DNA of 64,000 nt from Streptomyces sp. AM 4-1-1 (lineage in GTDB: Bacteria > Actinomycetota > Actinomycetes > Streptomycetales > Streptomycetaceae), in the NCBI RefSeq assembly GCF_029167625.1, contig NZ_CP119145.1, forward strand, positions 2,542,001-2,606,000, read 5' to 3'. Made by a program: the position numbers and the translations under genes. Position 1 is the stretch's first letter; each line of letters opens with the position of its first letter. Under the pieces are notes generated by a model. It searched no databases, was not told where the DNA came from, and saw only the letters and a program-made list of their open reading frames with translations. Of the stretch, positions 34,303 through 42,823 are shown in pieces.

Positions 34303-34360
34303 ACGTACTCACCGTGTACCGCCACCGGTCCCCGACGACCGGCCGACCGGTACCGCGGGG

Positions 34361-35248
34361 TCAGTCGTCGCCGCTGAGGATGGAGAGCAGTCGCAGCATC
34401 TCCAGGTAGATCCACACCAGCGTCATCGTCAGCCCGAAGGCGGCCAGCCAGGACTCCTCGCGGGGAGCCCCGAACGCGATGCCGTCCTCGACCTGCTTGA
34501 AGTCCAGGGCAAGGAAGCACGCGCCGAGGATGATCCCGACGACACCGAAGAGGATGCCGAGACCACCGCTGCGGAAGCCCAGGCCGTCACCGCCGCTGAA
34601 GACGCTGAACAGCAGGTTGACCACCATCAGGAGCATGAAGCCCATGGCGGCGGCCATCACGAAGCCGTAGAACCGGCGGGTGACACGAATCCAGCGCATC
34701 TTGTACGCGACGAGCACACCGGCGAAGACACACATGGTGCCCATCACCGCCTGCACGACCACGCCGGGACCGATGTACGTGCTGACCGCGCTCGACAGCA
34801 CACCGAGGAAGACACCCTCGAAGGCGGCGTACGCGATGATCAGCGCCGGGACCGGCTTGCGCTTGAACGACTGGACCAGCGACAGGACGAAGCCGATCAG
34901 CGCGGCGCCGATCGCGATGCCGTACGACTTGCCGAGGTTCGCCTCGTCCACCGGCAGCAGCGCCCAGGCGAGAACCGCGCCCAGGACGACCGTGCCCAGC
35001 GTCAGACCGGTGCGCGTGACGACATCGTCGATCGTCATCACGGAACCGCGCGCGGGCGCCTGCGGAACGCCGTACTGGGTGTCCTGCTGTGCGTAAGGGT
35101 TGGTGGCGTACGGGTTGGCGGCGGCCCCCTGAGCGTACGGGTTCGCACCCGCTGCGGGGCCCCCGGCCTGCGGCGCCGCGTTGAAGCCCGCGTAGCCGTT
35201 GTCGCGGCTGAACCCCCGTCGCGAGAAGACCGGGTTGCTGCTCCTCAT
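34361..35248 (-). CDS. Bax inhibitor-1/YccA family membrane protein
   Basis: 295 residues from the ATG at 35248 with GGAGGAG upstream. The first ~70 residues are a Tyr/Gln/Ala-rich cytoplasmic segment ('NPYAQGAAANPYATNPYAQQ'). Seven hydrophobic helices follow, e.g. 'GTVVLGAVLAWALLPV', 'GAALIGFVLSLVQSF', 'AVMGTMCVFAGVLVAYKM', 'ILFGVVGIILGACFLALDF' and 'SWLAAFGLTMTLVWIYLEML'. The acidic pair near the last helices ('LDFKQVEDG') fits the pH-sensitive aspartates of this family, which act as ion leak channels. Confidence 0.9.
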   Translation of the reverse strand: MRSSNPVFSRRGFSRDNGYAGFNAAPQAGGPAAGANPYAQGAAANPYATNPYAQQDTQYGVPQAPARGSVMTIDDVVTRTGLTLGTVVLGAVLAWALLPVDEANLGKSYGIAIGAALIGFVLSLVQSFKRKPVPALIIAYAAFEGVFLGVLSSAVSTYIGPGVVVQAVMGTMCVFAGVLVAYKMRWIRVTRRFYGFVMAAAMGFMLLMVVNLLFSVFSGGDGLGFRSGGLGILFGVVGIILGACFLALDFKQVEDGIAFGAPREESWLAAFGLTMTLVWIYLEMLRLLSILSGDD

Positions 35249-35318
35249 CTCACTCCTCCATGGCCACCCTGCGCGGCCTTGCCACAAGAGTAATGGGTAG
35301 GCAAAAGAATCACCCTAA

Positions 35319-35478
35319 GGGCTGCCCCGCAATCCGTGGTGGATCAGCGTGCGGCGTCGGATGCGGTGCATCGTAAGGCGGAGGGACGTCCGCATACTGG
35401 ATGTATGGGGACTTTCCGACAACGCCGCGAGGTGCCGTAGCTGTCGTCGCACGCCCACCAGGGACTGCGGGACAGCCC
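35319..35478. mobile_element. MITE-like element, copy 2
   Basis: 160 bp, the same length and orientation as the element at 2461-2620 and about 93% identical by eye. The terminal inverted repeats have more mismatches (left GGGCTGCCCCGCAATCC, right GGGCTGTCCCGCAGTCC when reversed), and the internal palindrome has decayed by one pair. It lies 70 bp before the bax gene's start region and 96 bp outside the left boundary of the bldA-linked island. Confidence 0.8.
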
Positions 35479-35573
35479 TTGGTGCCAGGGGCGGATCTTC
35501 GGATACGCCACCTGTCGCGTACCCGAACGAAAAGCCGCCGACGGAAGGCCGCCGACCACCGCGCCGACCGACG

Positions 35574-35599
35574 AAGTGCCCGGAGCCGGACTCGAACCG
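35574..35599. repeat. left attachment-site copy (duplicate of the bldA 3' end)
   Basis: 26 bp identical to 41489-41514, in the same orientation. It contains TGCCCGGAGCCGGACTCGA, i.e. the acceptor and T-arm segment of the tRNA-Leu(UAA) gene read on the plus strand. No tRNA body follows, so this is a displaced 3' fragment, as left by tRNA-targeted integration. Confidence 0.88.
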
Positions 35600-35701
35600 C
35601 GCCCGTGCACCCACTCCGACCCACTCCGACCTGGAAAACGCACTGCCCTCGGCGAACGAACCCGCCCCGGCCGTTCCTGGCTTCCCTCTGTCCGGTGGCG
35701 G

Positions 35702-36835
35702 TCAGATCGCACCGGCGACCTTGCCCAACAGGGCGGCACTCGCCGGAATGTCGTGGCTGAGCCGGACCGCGCGGTGCGGCAGTTCGGCGAGGCGTGACGC
35801 CACCTCGGTACGCGCGCTCTCCCTGCCGCCGGCGTCCACGCCTTGAGCAAGCCCGAAGACGTCCGGGTAGCGGTCCTCCGTCGCGCCCGACATGAAGTCC
35901 GCCTCTCCCAGCGTGCGGGTGCCGTCGACGACGTCCGGCGCCGCGTCGGCGTCGATCCGGGGGAAGAGGAGGGCCGCCGCCCGGCCGCCGGTGGCCAGCG
36001 GCACGCCGAACAGCTCTGGGAACTGGTCCGGAAACACCTGGACCTTCCTCTCGCGCTTCTTGTTCTCCCACAGCGGCGTGTGGTCCCCGGCGAGCAGCGC
36101 CTCGGTCACGGACTCGTGCTGGGTCGGGTGGAAGCTGCCTCCGGCCCGCAGGTGCTCCCGCGCGGTGACGTCCCAGCCCAGCGAGTGGAGCAGCCCGAGG
36201 CCGAGCGCGGCGGCGGACGGCCAGGGCACGACCTCGACGCCCCGTTCGCCGGTCGGCCGGACCAGGACCCGGTCGTTGGCGAGGAGCTGCCAGCCGTGCG
36301 AGGCGAGCAGCAGGGCCGTGGTCGTCTTCCCGGCCCCCTTGTCGCCAAAGGTGAGGAGCGTCGCGCCGTCGTCCGGCCTGACGACCGCAGAGGAGTGGAG
36401 CACGGCCCAGCCGTCCCGCAGGAGCTGACCACGGATCGCCTCCCGCGCCAGGCGTGCGGCGGCAAGGGCGAGGGGCTGCGCGTGGGTACCGGCGAGGACG
36501 AGACGACCGGAGGACGGCGTACTGCGGTACGCGATCGTCTCGTCAGGTGACGTGGCGATGATGTCATCGCCGTCACGCGCCACCAGCAACGGGTGCTTCG
36601 CGTAGTCCACGGTCGCCGTGGGCCGGCCGTCCCGGACGAGAAGGGTGATCTCCTCATGGTCCGCGGGCTCGACGTCCGCGATCACGACGGCGCCGGCGCA
36701 CACGGAGGCCGCGTCCACCGACGTGGCGTTCCACCACGGGCCGAAGTACCGGAGGGCCCAGTCCGTGACCTCCGTACGGTTGCTGAGCACGGTGACGGCC
36801 GCGGCGGCGGCCTCAAGTCGGGTGGCGCTGGTCAT
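35702..36835 (-). CDS. HprK-like P-loop kinase
   Basis: 377 residues from the ATG at 36835, which forms an ATGA overlap with the preceding dehydrogenase fragment. The Walker A motif 'LTFGDKGAGKTTTALLLASHG' lies near residue 180, flanked by 'WAVLHSSAVV' and 'ANDRVLVRPT', the arrangement of HPr kinase-like proteins. Later parts ('AALLFPRIDADAAP') fit the same group. HprK-like proteins without a PTS context occur in RiPP and other biosynthetic loci, where they phosphorylate peptides or small molecules. Here the partners are a kinase and a dehydrogenase-like protein, both broken. Confidence 0.7.
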   Translation of the reverse strand: MTSATRLEAAAAAVTVLSNRTEVTDWALRYFGPWWNATSVDAASVCAGAVVIADVEPADHEEITLLVRDGRPTATVDYAKHPLLVARDGDDIIATSPDETIAYRSTPSSGRLVLAGTHAQPLALAAARLAREAIRGQLLRDGWAVLHSSAVVRPDDGATLLTFGDKGAGKTTTALLLASHGWQLLANDRVLVRPTGERGVEVVPWPSAAALGLGLLHSLGWDVTAREHLRAGGSFHPTQHESVTEALLAGDHTPLWENKKRERKVQVFPDQFPELFGVPLATGGRAAALLFPRIDADAAPDVVDGTRTLGEADFMSGATEDRYPDVFGLAQGVDAGGRESARTEVASRLAELPHRAVRLSHDIPASAALLGKVAGAI

Positions 36836-37460
36836 GTGGCGATCCTCTCGGTATGTACGGGGAGATGGGAGTAGGCGTCGCGGAGACTGCTGGCCGCAGA
36901 GTCCAGAGACAGGCGTTCGGAACGGGTGAGCGAGGGTGGGCACGGTACGGCCCTGCCGCCGGTGAAGCGCATCGGAATTCCGAGCCAGACATCTCCGTAC
37001 GGCACGGACAGCTCCTCGATACCGTCGACCAGACCGAGGGCCTTGGAGAGCGTGGACAGCACGGCACCGGCGGGCCCGCAGCGGGTACGGCCGATGCCGT
37101 TACGGATCAGCGCCGGCCGCCGTCGAAGGTCTTCCACGACCACGTGCACCGGGATCGCGAGCGGGCGGCCGGCGACGGTGGTGGTGGACACGCACACGAC
37201 GGCGCGGTCACCGTGCTCGCCGATCACGTGTCCGTGCACGAGGTCCGGGGACACCTGGGCGTACCGGGCCAGCAGGAGCCGGTACCGGACCGAGTCGAGG
37301 TTCGACCCGATCCCGAAGACCCGGGCGCAGCCCGACACCTCGGCGAAGTGGCGGGCCATCAGGTCCACGGGGTTCGTCACGACGAGGACGGTCCCGCCGT
37401 ACCCGCGCAGCTCCCGCGCGAGCGCGCCGAGAGCGGGTGCGTTCGCTGCTGCGCCTCCGC
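36832..37460 (-). pseudogene. lactate/malate dehydrogenase, N-terminally truncated
   Basis: From about 37443 down to the stop at 36832 the frame matches the C-terminal two thirds of an L-lactate/malate dehydrogenase: 'APALGALARELRGYGG', 'VVTNPVDLMARHFAEVSG', 'VHGHVIGEHGD' (catalytic His), 'LSVPYGDVWLGIPMRF'. The NAD-binding 'GxGxxG' half is missing; upstream this frame is an antisense-like shadow of the kinase gene. The fragment lacks a start of its own and reads out of frame with the kinase. A deletion that removed the end of one gene and the beginning of the other explains this. Confidence 0.75.
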
Positions 37461-38338
37461 GCCGAATGTCCGAGGGCGAGGAGGAGCGCCCGGCCGGTGA
37501 GCTTCGCGACATCCGGCTGAGGCCCGGCCGCCCACTGCACGGCCGGGTCGATGAAGTTGAGACGGGGGCCGTCGATGTAGACGTGCTCGGGTTTGAGGTC
37601 CCCGAACACCACGGTGTTCCGGCAGGGTGAGATCGCACCGGCCATCCGGAGCAGCCGCCACACCGCGCACCGGACCAGCTCCACGACCTCCTGACGCTCG
37701 TTTTCCGGGAGCCCGCTCTCCCGGCCGAGCGTCCGCAGATAGCTGGTGGCGCTCAAACCTGTGAACTTCCGGCGGAAGACGCCGACGACGGATCGCTCAC
37801 CGACCGGCGGCGCTCCGCGCAAGCACTCGGCGCCGGCCGGACCGTGCAGACCTCCGAGGGCGAGGAGGACCGCGTCGAGGAGAGCGTCCGTCTCCCACGG
37901 GCGGGCCGCCAGCTCGTCAGCCAGAGACGTCCCCGCCGCGATCCGCGTGACGAGGACTCCCCCGTGGAAGCCGGCTGTCTCGCATACCCGAGGGCGCCCG
38001 AGCTCACGAAGGAACTCCAGATTCTGCGCCTCGCGCGCCGTCAGCAGCTCGATGCTCCGGACGTACGCACGTTGCGCTTCCTGAACCTCCTCCCATGTTC
38101 CTCCGGCGCCCCGCAGGATGGACACCATGGAGATACCGAGCCAGCTGTACTTCGCGACCAACTCCTCGTCGTCCACCGTGACCCGGCAGACGTAGGAAGT
38201 GACGCTCGGGCACTGCGAACCGAGCACGATCTCGTTGTTCGGCCACAGGTCCTCAACTGCGCGGGTGACGACCCGCTGGCTCGCGGTGTGCAGCAGCGCC
38301 GCATTCACCGTCTTGTTCTCGCTCGTGGTGAGGGTCAT
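37208..38338 (-). pseudogene. aminoglycoside phosphotransferase-like kinase, C-terminally truncated
   Basis: Starts at an ATG with AAGGAGG six bases upstream, so the 5' end is intact. Residues 1-290 look like a protein-kinase-fold small-molecule kinase: 'ELVAKYSWLGIS' (ATP lysine), 'VVFGDLKPEHVYIDG' (catalytic loop Asp), 'NFIDPAVQWAAG' (metal Asp), 'DVAKLTGRALLLALG'. After residue ~290 (near 37470) the frame turns into basic low-complexity sequence, because the DNA is now the dehydrogenase gene in another frame. The expected last ~60 residues are absent. Confidence 0.72.
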
Positions 38339-38465
38339 CGACCGCCTCCTTGGTGGGATCGCGCTTCCTACGGGTGCAGGGCACTCGGGCAGGCGGCGAT
38401 GGCCGCCTTGTTCGTGCGTGCCGAGGTGCTCGGCCATCCATTCGTGGTGCCGAAGAAGAGGGAGC

Positions 38466-39101
38466 TCATGGGGCTCTGGCGAAACAAGGCCAACCCGGTA
38501 TGCGATCTGCCTGGGAACGACAGCCGCGGGTATTCCTGTCTCCGTGCTCAGGCGACAGCCATGCCGACGCAGGCCAGGCAATCTGCAACAGCAGTGCCAC
38601 CAGCGCGGTGCACCCCCACCGTTCGTCCGGGGCCCGGTCTCGCATCCGGCACACCGGCCGTTCTCCTGGCAGGGGTGCCTTCCGCATGGCCGCCCCCATG
38701 ATCAGGAACGCGCAGCACGCCGCCGTACCGGCGATGAGGCCCAGGGTCCGTACGGTGCCGATCGGCTGGTAGGTGACCCCGGCCCAGAGGAACATGGCGG
38801 GAGCGAGAGCGGCCACGGCGCCCGCCCACAGTCCTGCCTCAGGGTGATCACGTACGATCCGGCGCAGCTGGTGCTGCGTCCGCTCGGCCGCCGAGGGCCG
38901 CTCGTACGGGCAGCAGTCCAGGCAACGCGAAGCCTCGCCGCACTGGATGCACAGAGCCAGAGCAGTACCGCAGTCCTCGCACGGGTCTCCGACTCGTCTC
39001 TCCTCAATTCTTCGTTCGGATGGTGTGTGCGCGACCCGCGGCCGGGGTTGGCCGACGAACGCGAGGAATCCGAAGCGGCTCGGAACGGCCGACACAATCA
39101 A
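38466..39101 (-). CDS. cysteine-rich (zinc-ribbon-like) membrane protein, unknown function
   Basis: Up to 211 residues; the start is uncertain (TTG at 39101 or GTG at 39095). A cluster of cysteines ('DPCEDCGTALALCIQCGEA', then 'CLDCCPYE') could bind one or two metal ions. Three hydrophobic stretches follow: 'LWAGAVAALAPAMFLWAGV', 'LGLIAGTAACCAFLIMGAA' and 'GCTALVALLLQIAWPASAWL'. No family is recognised. It sits between the kinase scar and the frameshifted gene inside the island. Confidence 0.5.
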   Translation of the reverse strand: MIVSAVPSRFGFLAFVGQPRPRVAHTPSERRIEERRVGDPCEDCGTALALCIQCGEASRCLDCCPYERPSAAERTQHQLRRIVRDHPEAGLWAGAVAALAPAMFLWAGVTYQPIGTVRTLGLIAGTAACCAFLIMGAAMRKAPLPGERPVCRMRDRAPDERWGCTALVALLLQIAWPASAWLSPEHGDRNTRGCRSQADRIPGWPCFARAP

Positions 39102-39242
39102 GCGCCCTCAGTCCTCACCCAGGGCGCCGCCTTCCGGCGGGGGCGAGCCTCGCGCCAGGCCGATCGGTAGCTCGGCAGCGAGCGGGAGTTCATCGCGTAC
39201 CGGCTCACGTACGGGCCGCGACGGTCCGCAGCGTGGTTCGCG

Positions 39243-39663
39243 TCAGCCTGCTTGCGTGAGGCCGGCCGGAACATCGGGCGTTGTGCCGATGCACGCGGCA
39301 AAGGCATGGCGCTGCAGCAGCCACGTCACGATGCCCTCGTAGGTGGTGTCCCATGCGGAGGTGACGATTCCGTCGGCCTGACCCGAGTCGATCAGCTCGG
39401 CGACGCGCGGCCAGAGCGGCCACGTCATGGCGGGGCGTTCCGGGCGGTGCCGTGTCGACGAGTTCCGCGACGACCGCCCAGTCTCGCGCTTCAGCGAATA
39501 TGCGGTGCGAAGCCAGAGGCTGTCCGGCCCGGACCACCGGTCGGCAGTCGTACAGCACGACGCGGACACTGGAGATGCGTGCGGGCAATCCCTCACGGTG
39601 ACCGCCGCTTGCCGCCTCGGCCAGGACTGCGCGGCGAGTCCGTTGCTGGGGGGTCTGGTTCAT
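39243..39663 (-). pseudogene. small XRE-associated gene with a frameshift
   Basis: The start is the ATG at 39663. The first frame reads sensibly for ~80 residues ('VRVVLYDCRPVVRAGQPLAS', 'DWAVVAELVDTAPPGTPR'); then the sense continues in another frame ('LWPRVAELIDSGQADGIV', 'GIVTWLLQRHAFAACIGT') to a stop at 39243. The switch occurs around 39425-39430 and needs one extra base. In streptomycetes small proteins of this type often stand beside XRE/TPR regulators, as here (from memory). It is either a real mutation or a one-base sequence error. Confidence 0.6.
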
Positions 39664-39666
39664 GCA

Positions 39667-39680
39667 AGAAGCTTGCTTCT
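39667..39680. promoter_or_regulatory. inverted repeat AGAAGC-TT-GCTTCT at the start of the frameshifted gene
   Basis: Perfect 6-bp arms directly upstream of the ATG at 39663, overlapping where a ribosome or RNA polymerase would bind. It is a plausible operator for the neighbouring XRE regulator. Confidence 0.4.
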
Positions 39681-39799
39681 GAAGAACGTTGACATGAAGA
39701 AGCGCCCCGTACGACTTCCCCGATCCGCCAGGCAGGGAGTCGTACAGGGCGTAGCAGTGGTAAGTGACTACGCGTCAGGATCGGTACGTGTCGTACGAG

Positions 39800-41038
39800 T
39801 CATAGCGCGGTCTTCGCGGTCGCGGGCATGAAGCTGCCCGTCCCGGCCGGGACTGCGCCGATCAGCTTCGACACCCGGCGCAGCCGTGCCGTGCTGGCCA
39901 CTCCCACCTTCTGGACGATCACGGAGGGCAGCGCCTGATGACGCGCCCACTCGGGAGCAGCGAGCAGGGCTTCCTCCAGGGTATCCAGCGAAGCATCGAA
40001 CATCTTCGCGTCGGCCTGCGCCATGGCCTTGTCCATCGCGTACCGGTTCCGGGCTGCTCCGGAGAGCGCCGACACATCCTTGATCGAGTCGATGAGCGTC
40101 AGCGCCTTTCCGGTCTGCCCAAGTGCGACGTTCACACCGACCGCCTGCGTCGTCGCTGACAGCGGCCCGAAGACGGTCCCGTGGGCGCGATGCTCGGACC
40201 CCATACGGGCGCCTGTCGCCTGGGACTGCGACAGGTAATCGGCCGCCCGTTCCTTGTCTCCCATTCGCGAGGCGACGACGGCCGCGAAGTTCACGTGGCT
40301 GCCGTACGCCACCAACTGGTCCACGGTCGCCTTCGAGAACCGGGGCTCGACGTCCACGGCCGACTTCTCCGCCAGGGCGAGCGCTTCATCCAGCCGCGCG
40401 TCCCGCAAATAGATCCAGGACCGGCCTGACGCCACCAGGGCTGCCCGCATGTCGTCCGCCGCCCGGTCCGCTGCCTGCTGCGCATGGCCGATCGCCGCGT
40501 ACGCCAGGTCGCGGGACCCCATGAGGTTCGCTACGTACGCGGCGAGACGGTAGGCGTCAGCGACGAAGCCCCACGCCTGGGACTGCGCGTCAGCAGGTTG
40601 CGCGTGCGCGTGGGCACCGGCTTCGGCGAGGAGCAGCGCCGTGACCGCGCCGGCCTCCACGTAGTCGCCCTTCCAGTAGAGGTCCCAGCATCGGTTCGTG
40701 GTCCGCCGAAGCTCGGCTGCGCTGTGCGCGTTGATGCCTGCGGGGAGCAGCCCGACAGCCGAGTCATGGACGGCACAGGACAGGTCACGCATCGTGATGC
40801 GGTCCCCGTGCTCCATGGCCCGGCGCGGTCCCTGCTGCCCGAGGATGACGGAGGTGTCCACGCGTAGCGCGGCGGCGATTTTCATAAGTGTCGGCAGAGT
40901 GAGTCGCTTGTCCTGCTCCGCCCCCCGAACCGTGGGGAGGGACAATTCGGTCATTTCCGCAAGATCCGACTGCCGGATTGCCTTCCCCCGCAAGATCTTG
41001 ATGCGCTCGCCGGTCGTGTACTCACTCCAACGTGGCAT
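39800..41038 (-). CDS. XRE-family regulator with TPR-like C-terminal region
   Basis: 412 residues from the ATG at 41038 (GGAGA upstream). N-terminal HTH_3: 'TGERIKILRGKAIRQSDLAEMTELSLPTVR'-like segment at residues ~8-40. The remaining ~330 residues are helical with repeated Ala-rich pairs ('AYAAIGHAQQAADRAADDMR', 'EALALAEKSAVDVE', 'SLDTLEEALLAAPEW'), resembling tetratricopeptide arrays that bind peptides. Proteins of this build are common in streptomycetes as regulators of small neighbouring genes. It is the gene closest to the tRNA-side end of the island. Confidence 0.82.
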   Translation of the reverse strand: MPRWSEYTTGERIKILRGKAIRQSDLAEMTELSLPTVRGAEQDKRLTLPTLMKIAAALRVDTSVILGQQGPRRAMEHGDRITMRDLSCAVHDSAVGLLPAGINAHSAAELRRTTNRCWDLYWKGDYVEAGAVTALLLAEAGAHAHAQPADAQSQAWGFVADAYRLAAYVANLMGSRDLAYAAIGHAQQAADRAADDMRAALVASGRSWIYLRDARLDEALALAEKSAVDVEPRFSKATVDQLVAYGSHVNFAAVVASRMGDKERAADYLSQSQATGARMGSEHRAHGTVFGPLSATTQAVGVNVALGQTGKALTLIDSIKDVSALSGAARNRYAMDKAMAQADAKMFDASLDTLEEALLAAPEWARHQALPSVIVQKVGVASTARLRRVSKLIGAVPAGTGSFMPATAKTAL

Positions 41039-41491
41039 GCCTGTCTCCATTTCTGGCGTCCACCAGGAACGGTACCCCCGCCGCCCGGACCAGTACTGGC
41101 GCAGGACCTTGCGAACTTCTGTCGTGTGGCCATTTGGGATGTCACGCTCACGATCGGCCCCGAAGCCACTGCGGCCAGACGGTGGTGCCCCGCGCCCGGA
41201 GTGTCGTAGATCGGGGCTCCTGCTACGGGACTGCCGGTGGCGGCTCGGGGGCGGGCCAACCGCCCCGCGCTCATCGGACTCGGGCCACAGTCTGGCGAGC
41301 CGCTGGTTCGCGCGAGGGCGACGGCATCAAGCGACGAGCCACGGCATCCGTGAAGACCTTCGCCGGGGCTCGTCGCCGAACCGCTCGCCCTCCGGGTCAC
41401 GTCACCGGATCGGCCCGGGGCACCGCTGCACCTGGTGGCTCGCGGTCTCCCCGTCCTCGCTCTTCCGCCTCGAAGCCGCCACCAAGAAAAG
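41039..41491. other. non-coding island edge between the XRE gene and the tRNA
   Basis: About 450 bp. Open frames exist on both strands but have no domain-like content. This is where an integrase or excisionase gene would often lie in an intact element; I see none. It probably holds the XRE promoter and remnant DNA. Confidence 0.5.
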
Positions 41492-41514
41492 TGCCCGGAG
41501 CCGGACTCGAACCG
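41489..41514. repeat. right attachment-site copy inside the bldA 3' end
   Basis: 26 bp shared with 35574-35599, covering the acceptor-stem 3' strand and T-arm of the tRNA gene (read on the minus strand). The intact tRNA is on this side, so this copy reconstitutes the gene. Confidence 0.88.
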
Positions 41515-41574
41515 GCACGCCCCCGAGGGGCAGCGAGGTTTAAGCTCGCCGTGTCTACGTTCCACCATCCGGGC
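41492..41574 (-). tRNA. bldA: tRNA-Leu, anticodon UAA (bldA)
   Basis: On the minus strand the gene begins GCCCGGATGGTGG and ends with TCCGGGC plus discriminator A; these form a perfect 7-bp acceptor stem. The anticodon stem-loop is GGCGAG-CTTAAAC-CTCGC, so the anticodon is TAA, reading the UUA codon. There is a long variable arm (class II) and a standard T-loop GGTTCGAGTCC. CCA is not encoded. In Streptomyces the only tRNA for UUA is bldA, which controls sporulation and antibiotic production because TTA codons occur mainly in regulatory and accessory genes. Confidence 0.95.
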
Positions 41575-42052
41575 GTCGCGCGCGGCTCCGCGTTGGCACA
41601 TGACCCTATCGGGGGGCGTCCCTCGATCAGCCGTACAGCCACCCGAGGTTGTCTTATTTTATTGACCGTTTGAGGGTCCGTCAGACACTCGGAAACGACA
41701 TCGGCACATGCCTGGTGGGGTACCGGTGCTCACAGAGCGGCAATCAGGATTGACGGAAAGTCGCCTGCCGTATCGGGAGGATTCGCCCTCACGGTGCGCC
41801 GGTCACTCTCACGGGTGATGGGCCGGACCGGGCCGGGTCGCCTCAGGGGTGCCGTCATACCAGAGGAGGACGAACGGTCCCGGCCGTGCGACTCGAGAGG
41901 GCCACGGGAACGGGCACCGCGACTGACGACTCGCGGCCGGTGAGCGGTGACGATGGAGGAGTCCCCGTCGAAGCCGATCGAAGGCCGCCGACGCTGCTCG
42001 GAAGCAGCCGGAGCGGACCGCGGTCGTCGGTCCCGAAACAGGAGTGTTCCCC
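41575..42052. other. divergent promoter region of bldA and the ABC exporter
   Basis: 478 bp without a gene. The bldA upstream part has a TAGGGT hexamer on the minus strand about 35 bp before the tRNA, a possible -10, and an AT-rich patch at 41650-41666 (TTATTTTATTGACC). The half before the ABC gene has no strong repeat. An AGGAG at 42038 serves the ABC gene. Confidence 0.5.
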
Positions 42053-42823
42053 GTGACGACCACCTACACCGCCCGCCGCACCACCGCGGTCGCCGCACGC
42101 GCCACGGACCTGTCCAAGGTGTACGGGCAGGGCGAGACCCGCGTCACGGCCCTGGACCAGGTCACCGTGGACTTCCCGCAGGGCGAGTTCACCGCGATCA
42201 TGGGCCCGTCCGGCTCCGGCAAGTCGACCCTCATGCACTGTGTGGCCGGGCTCGACAGCTTCAGCAGCGGCTCGGTGCGGATCGGTGAGACGGAGCTGGG
42301 CACGCTCAAGGACAAGCAGCTGACCCAGCTGCGCCGGGACAAGATCGGCTTCATCTTCCAGGCGTTCAACCTGCTGCCGACGCTGACGGCGCTGGAGAAC
42401 ATCACGCTTCCCATGGACATCGCCGGCCGCAAGCCCGACGCGGACTGGCTGCGCCAGGTCATCGAGATGGTCGGCCTGGCCGACCGGCTGAAGCACCGCC
42501 CGACCGAGCTGTCCGGCGGTCAGCAGCAGCGCGTGGCCGTGGCCCGCGCCCTGGCCTCCCAGCCCGAGATCATCTTCGGCGACGAGCCCACCGGTAACCT
42601 CGACTCGCGTTCCGGCGCCGAGGTCCTGGGCTTTCTGCGCAATTCCGTACGCGAACTGGGCCAGACCGTCGTCATGGTGACCCACGATCCGATGGCCGCC
42701 TCCTACGCGGACCGGGTCGTCTTCCTCGCGGACGGCCGGGTCGTGGACCAGATGATGCACCCCACCGCGGACGGCGTCCTGGACCGGATGAAGGCGTTCG
42801 ACGCCAAGGGCCGTACGAGCTGA
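42053..42823 (+). CDS. ABC transporter ATP-binding protein (MacB/LolD type)
   Basis: 256 residues from the GTG at 42053 (AGGAG at good spacing). Walker A 'MGPSGSGKSTLMH', Q-loop 'IFQAFNLLP', signature 'LSGGQQQRVAVARAL', Walker B 'IIFGDEPTGNLD', switch 'VTHDP'. It powers the FtsX-type permease encoded 275 bp downstream. The family moves lipids, lipoproteins or peptides or works mechanically on the envelope. The C-terminus ('GVLDRMKAFDAKGRTS') is short. Confidence 0.92.
   Translation: MTTTYTARRTTAVAARATDLSKVYGQGETRVTALDQVTVDFPQGEFTAIMGPSGSGKSTLMHCVAGLDSFSSGSVRIGETELGTLKDKQLTQLRRDKIGFIFQAFNLLPTLTALENITLPMDIAGRKPDADWLRQVIEMVGLADRLKHRPTELSGGQQQRVAVARALASQPEIIFGDEPTGNLDSRSGAEVLGFLRNSVRELGQTVVMVTHDPMAASYADRVVFLADGRVVDQMMHPTADGVLDRMKAFDAKGRTS

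Larger units (their letters stand above)
35574..41514. mobile_element. decayed genomic island integrated at tRNA-Leu(UAA) (bldA)
   Basis: About 5.9 kb bounded by the 26-bp direct repeat at 35574 and 41489, the latter inside the 3' end of the bldA tRNA. All island genes read leftward. Cargo: HprK-like kinase, truncated lactate dehydrogenase, truncated kinase, Cys-rich membrane protein, frameshifted small gene, XRE/TPR regulator. No integrase, excisionase or replication gene is left; broken genes indicate decay. It remains possible that the repeat arose by another route, but tRNA 3'-end duplications are the hallmark of tyrosine-recombinase elements. Confidence 0.78.

Noticed and set aside
35574-35650. 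A second tRNA gene
   Set aside because: Only the 3' 26 bp match the bldA gene; the rest cannot fold as a tRNA, so it is an attachment-site copy.
41039-41491. Integrase gene at the tRNA side of the island
   Set aside because: No tyrosine- or serine-recombinase motif could be found in any frame; only short meaningless frames.
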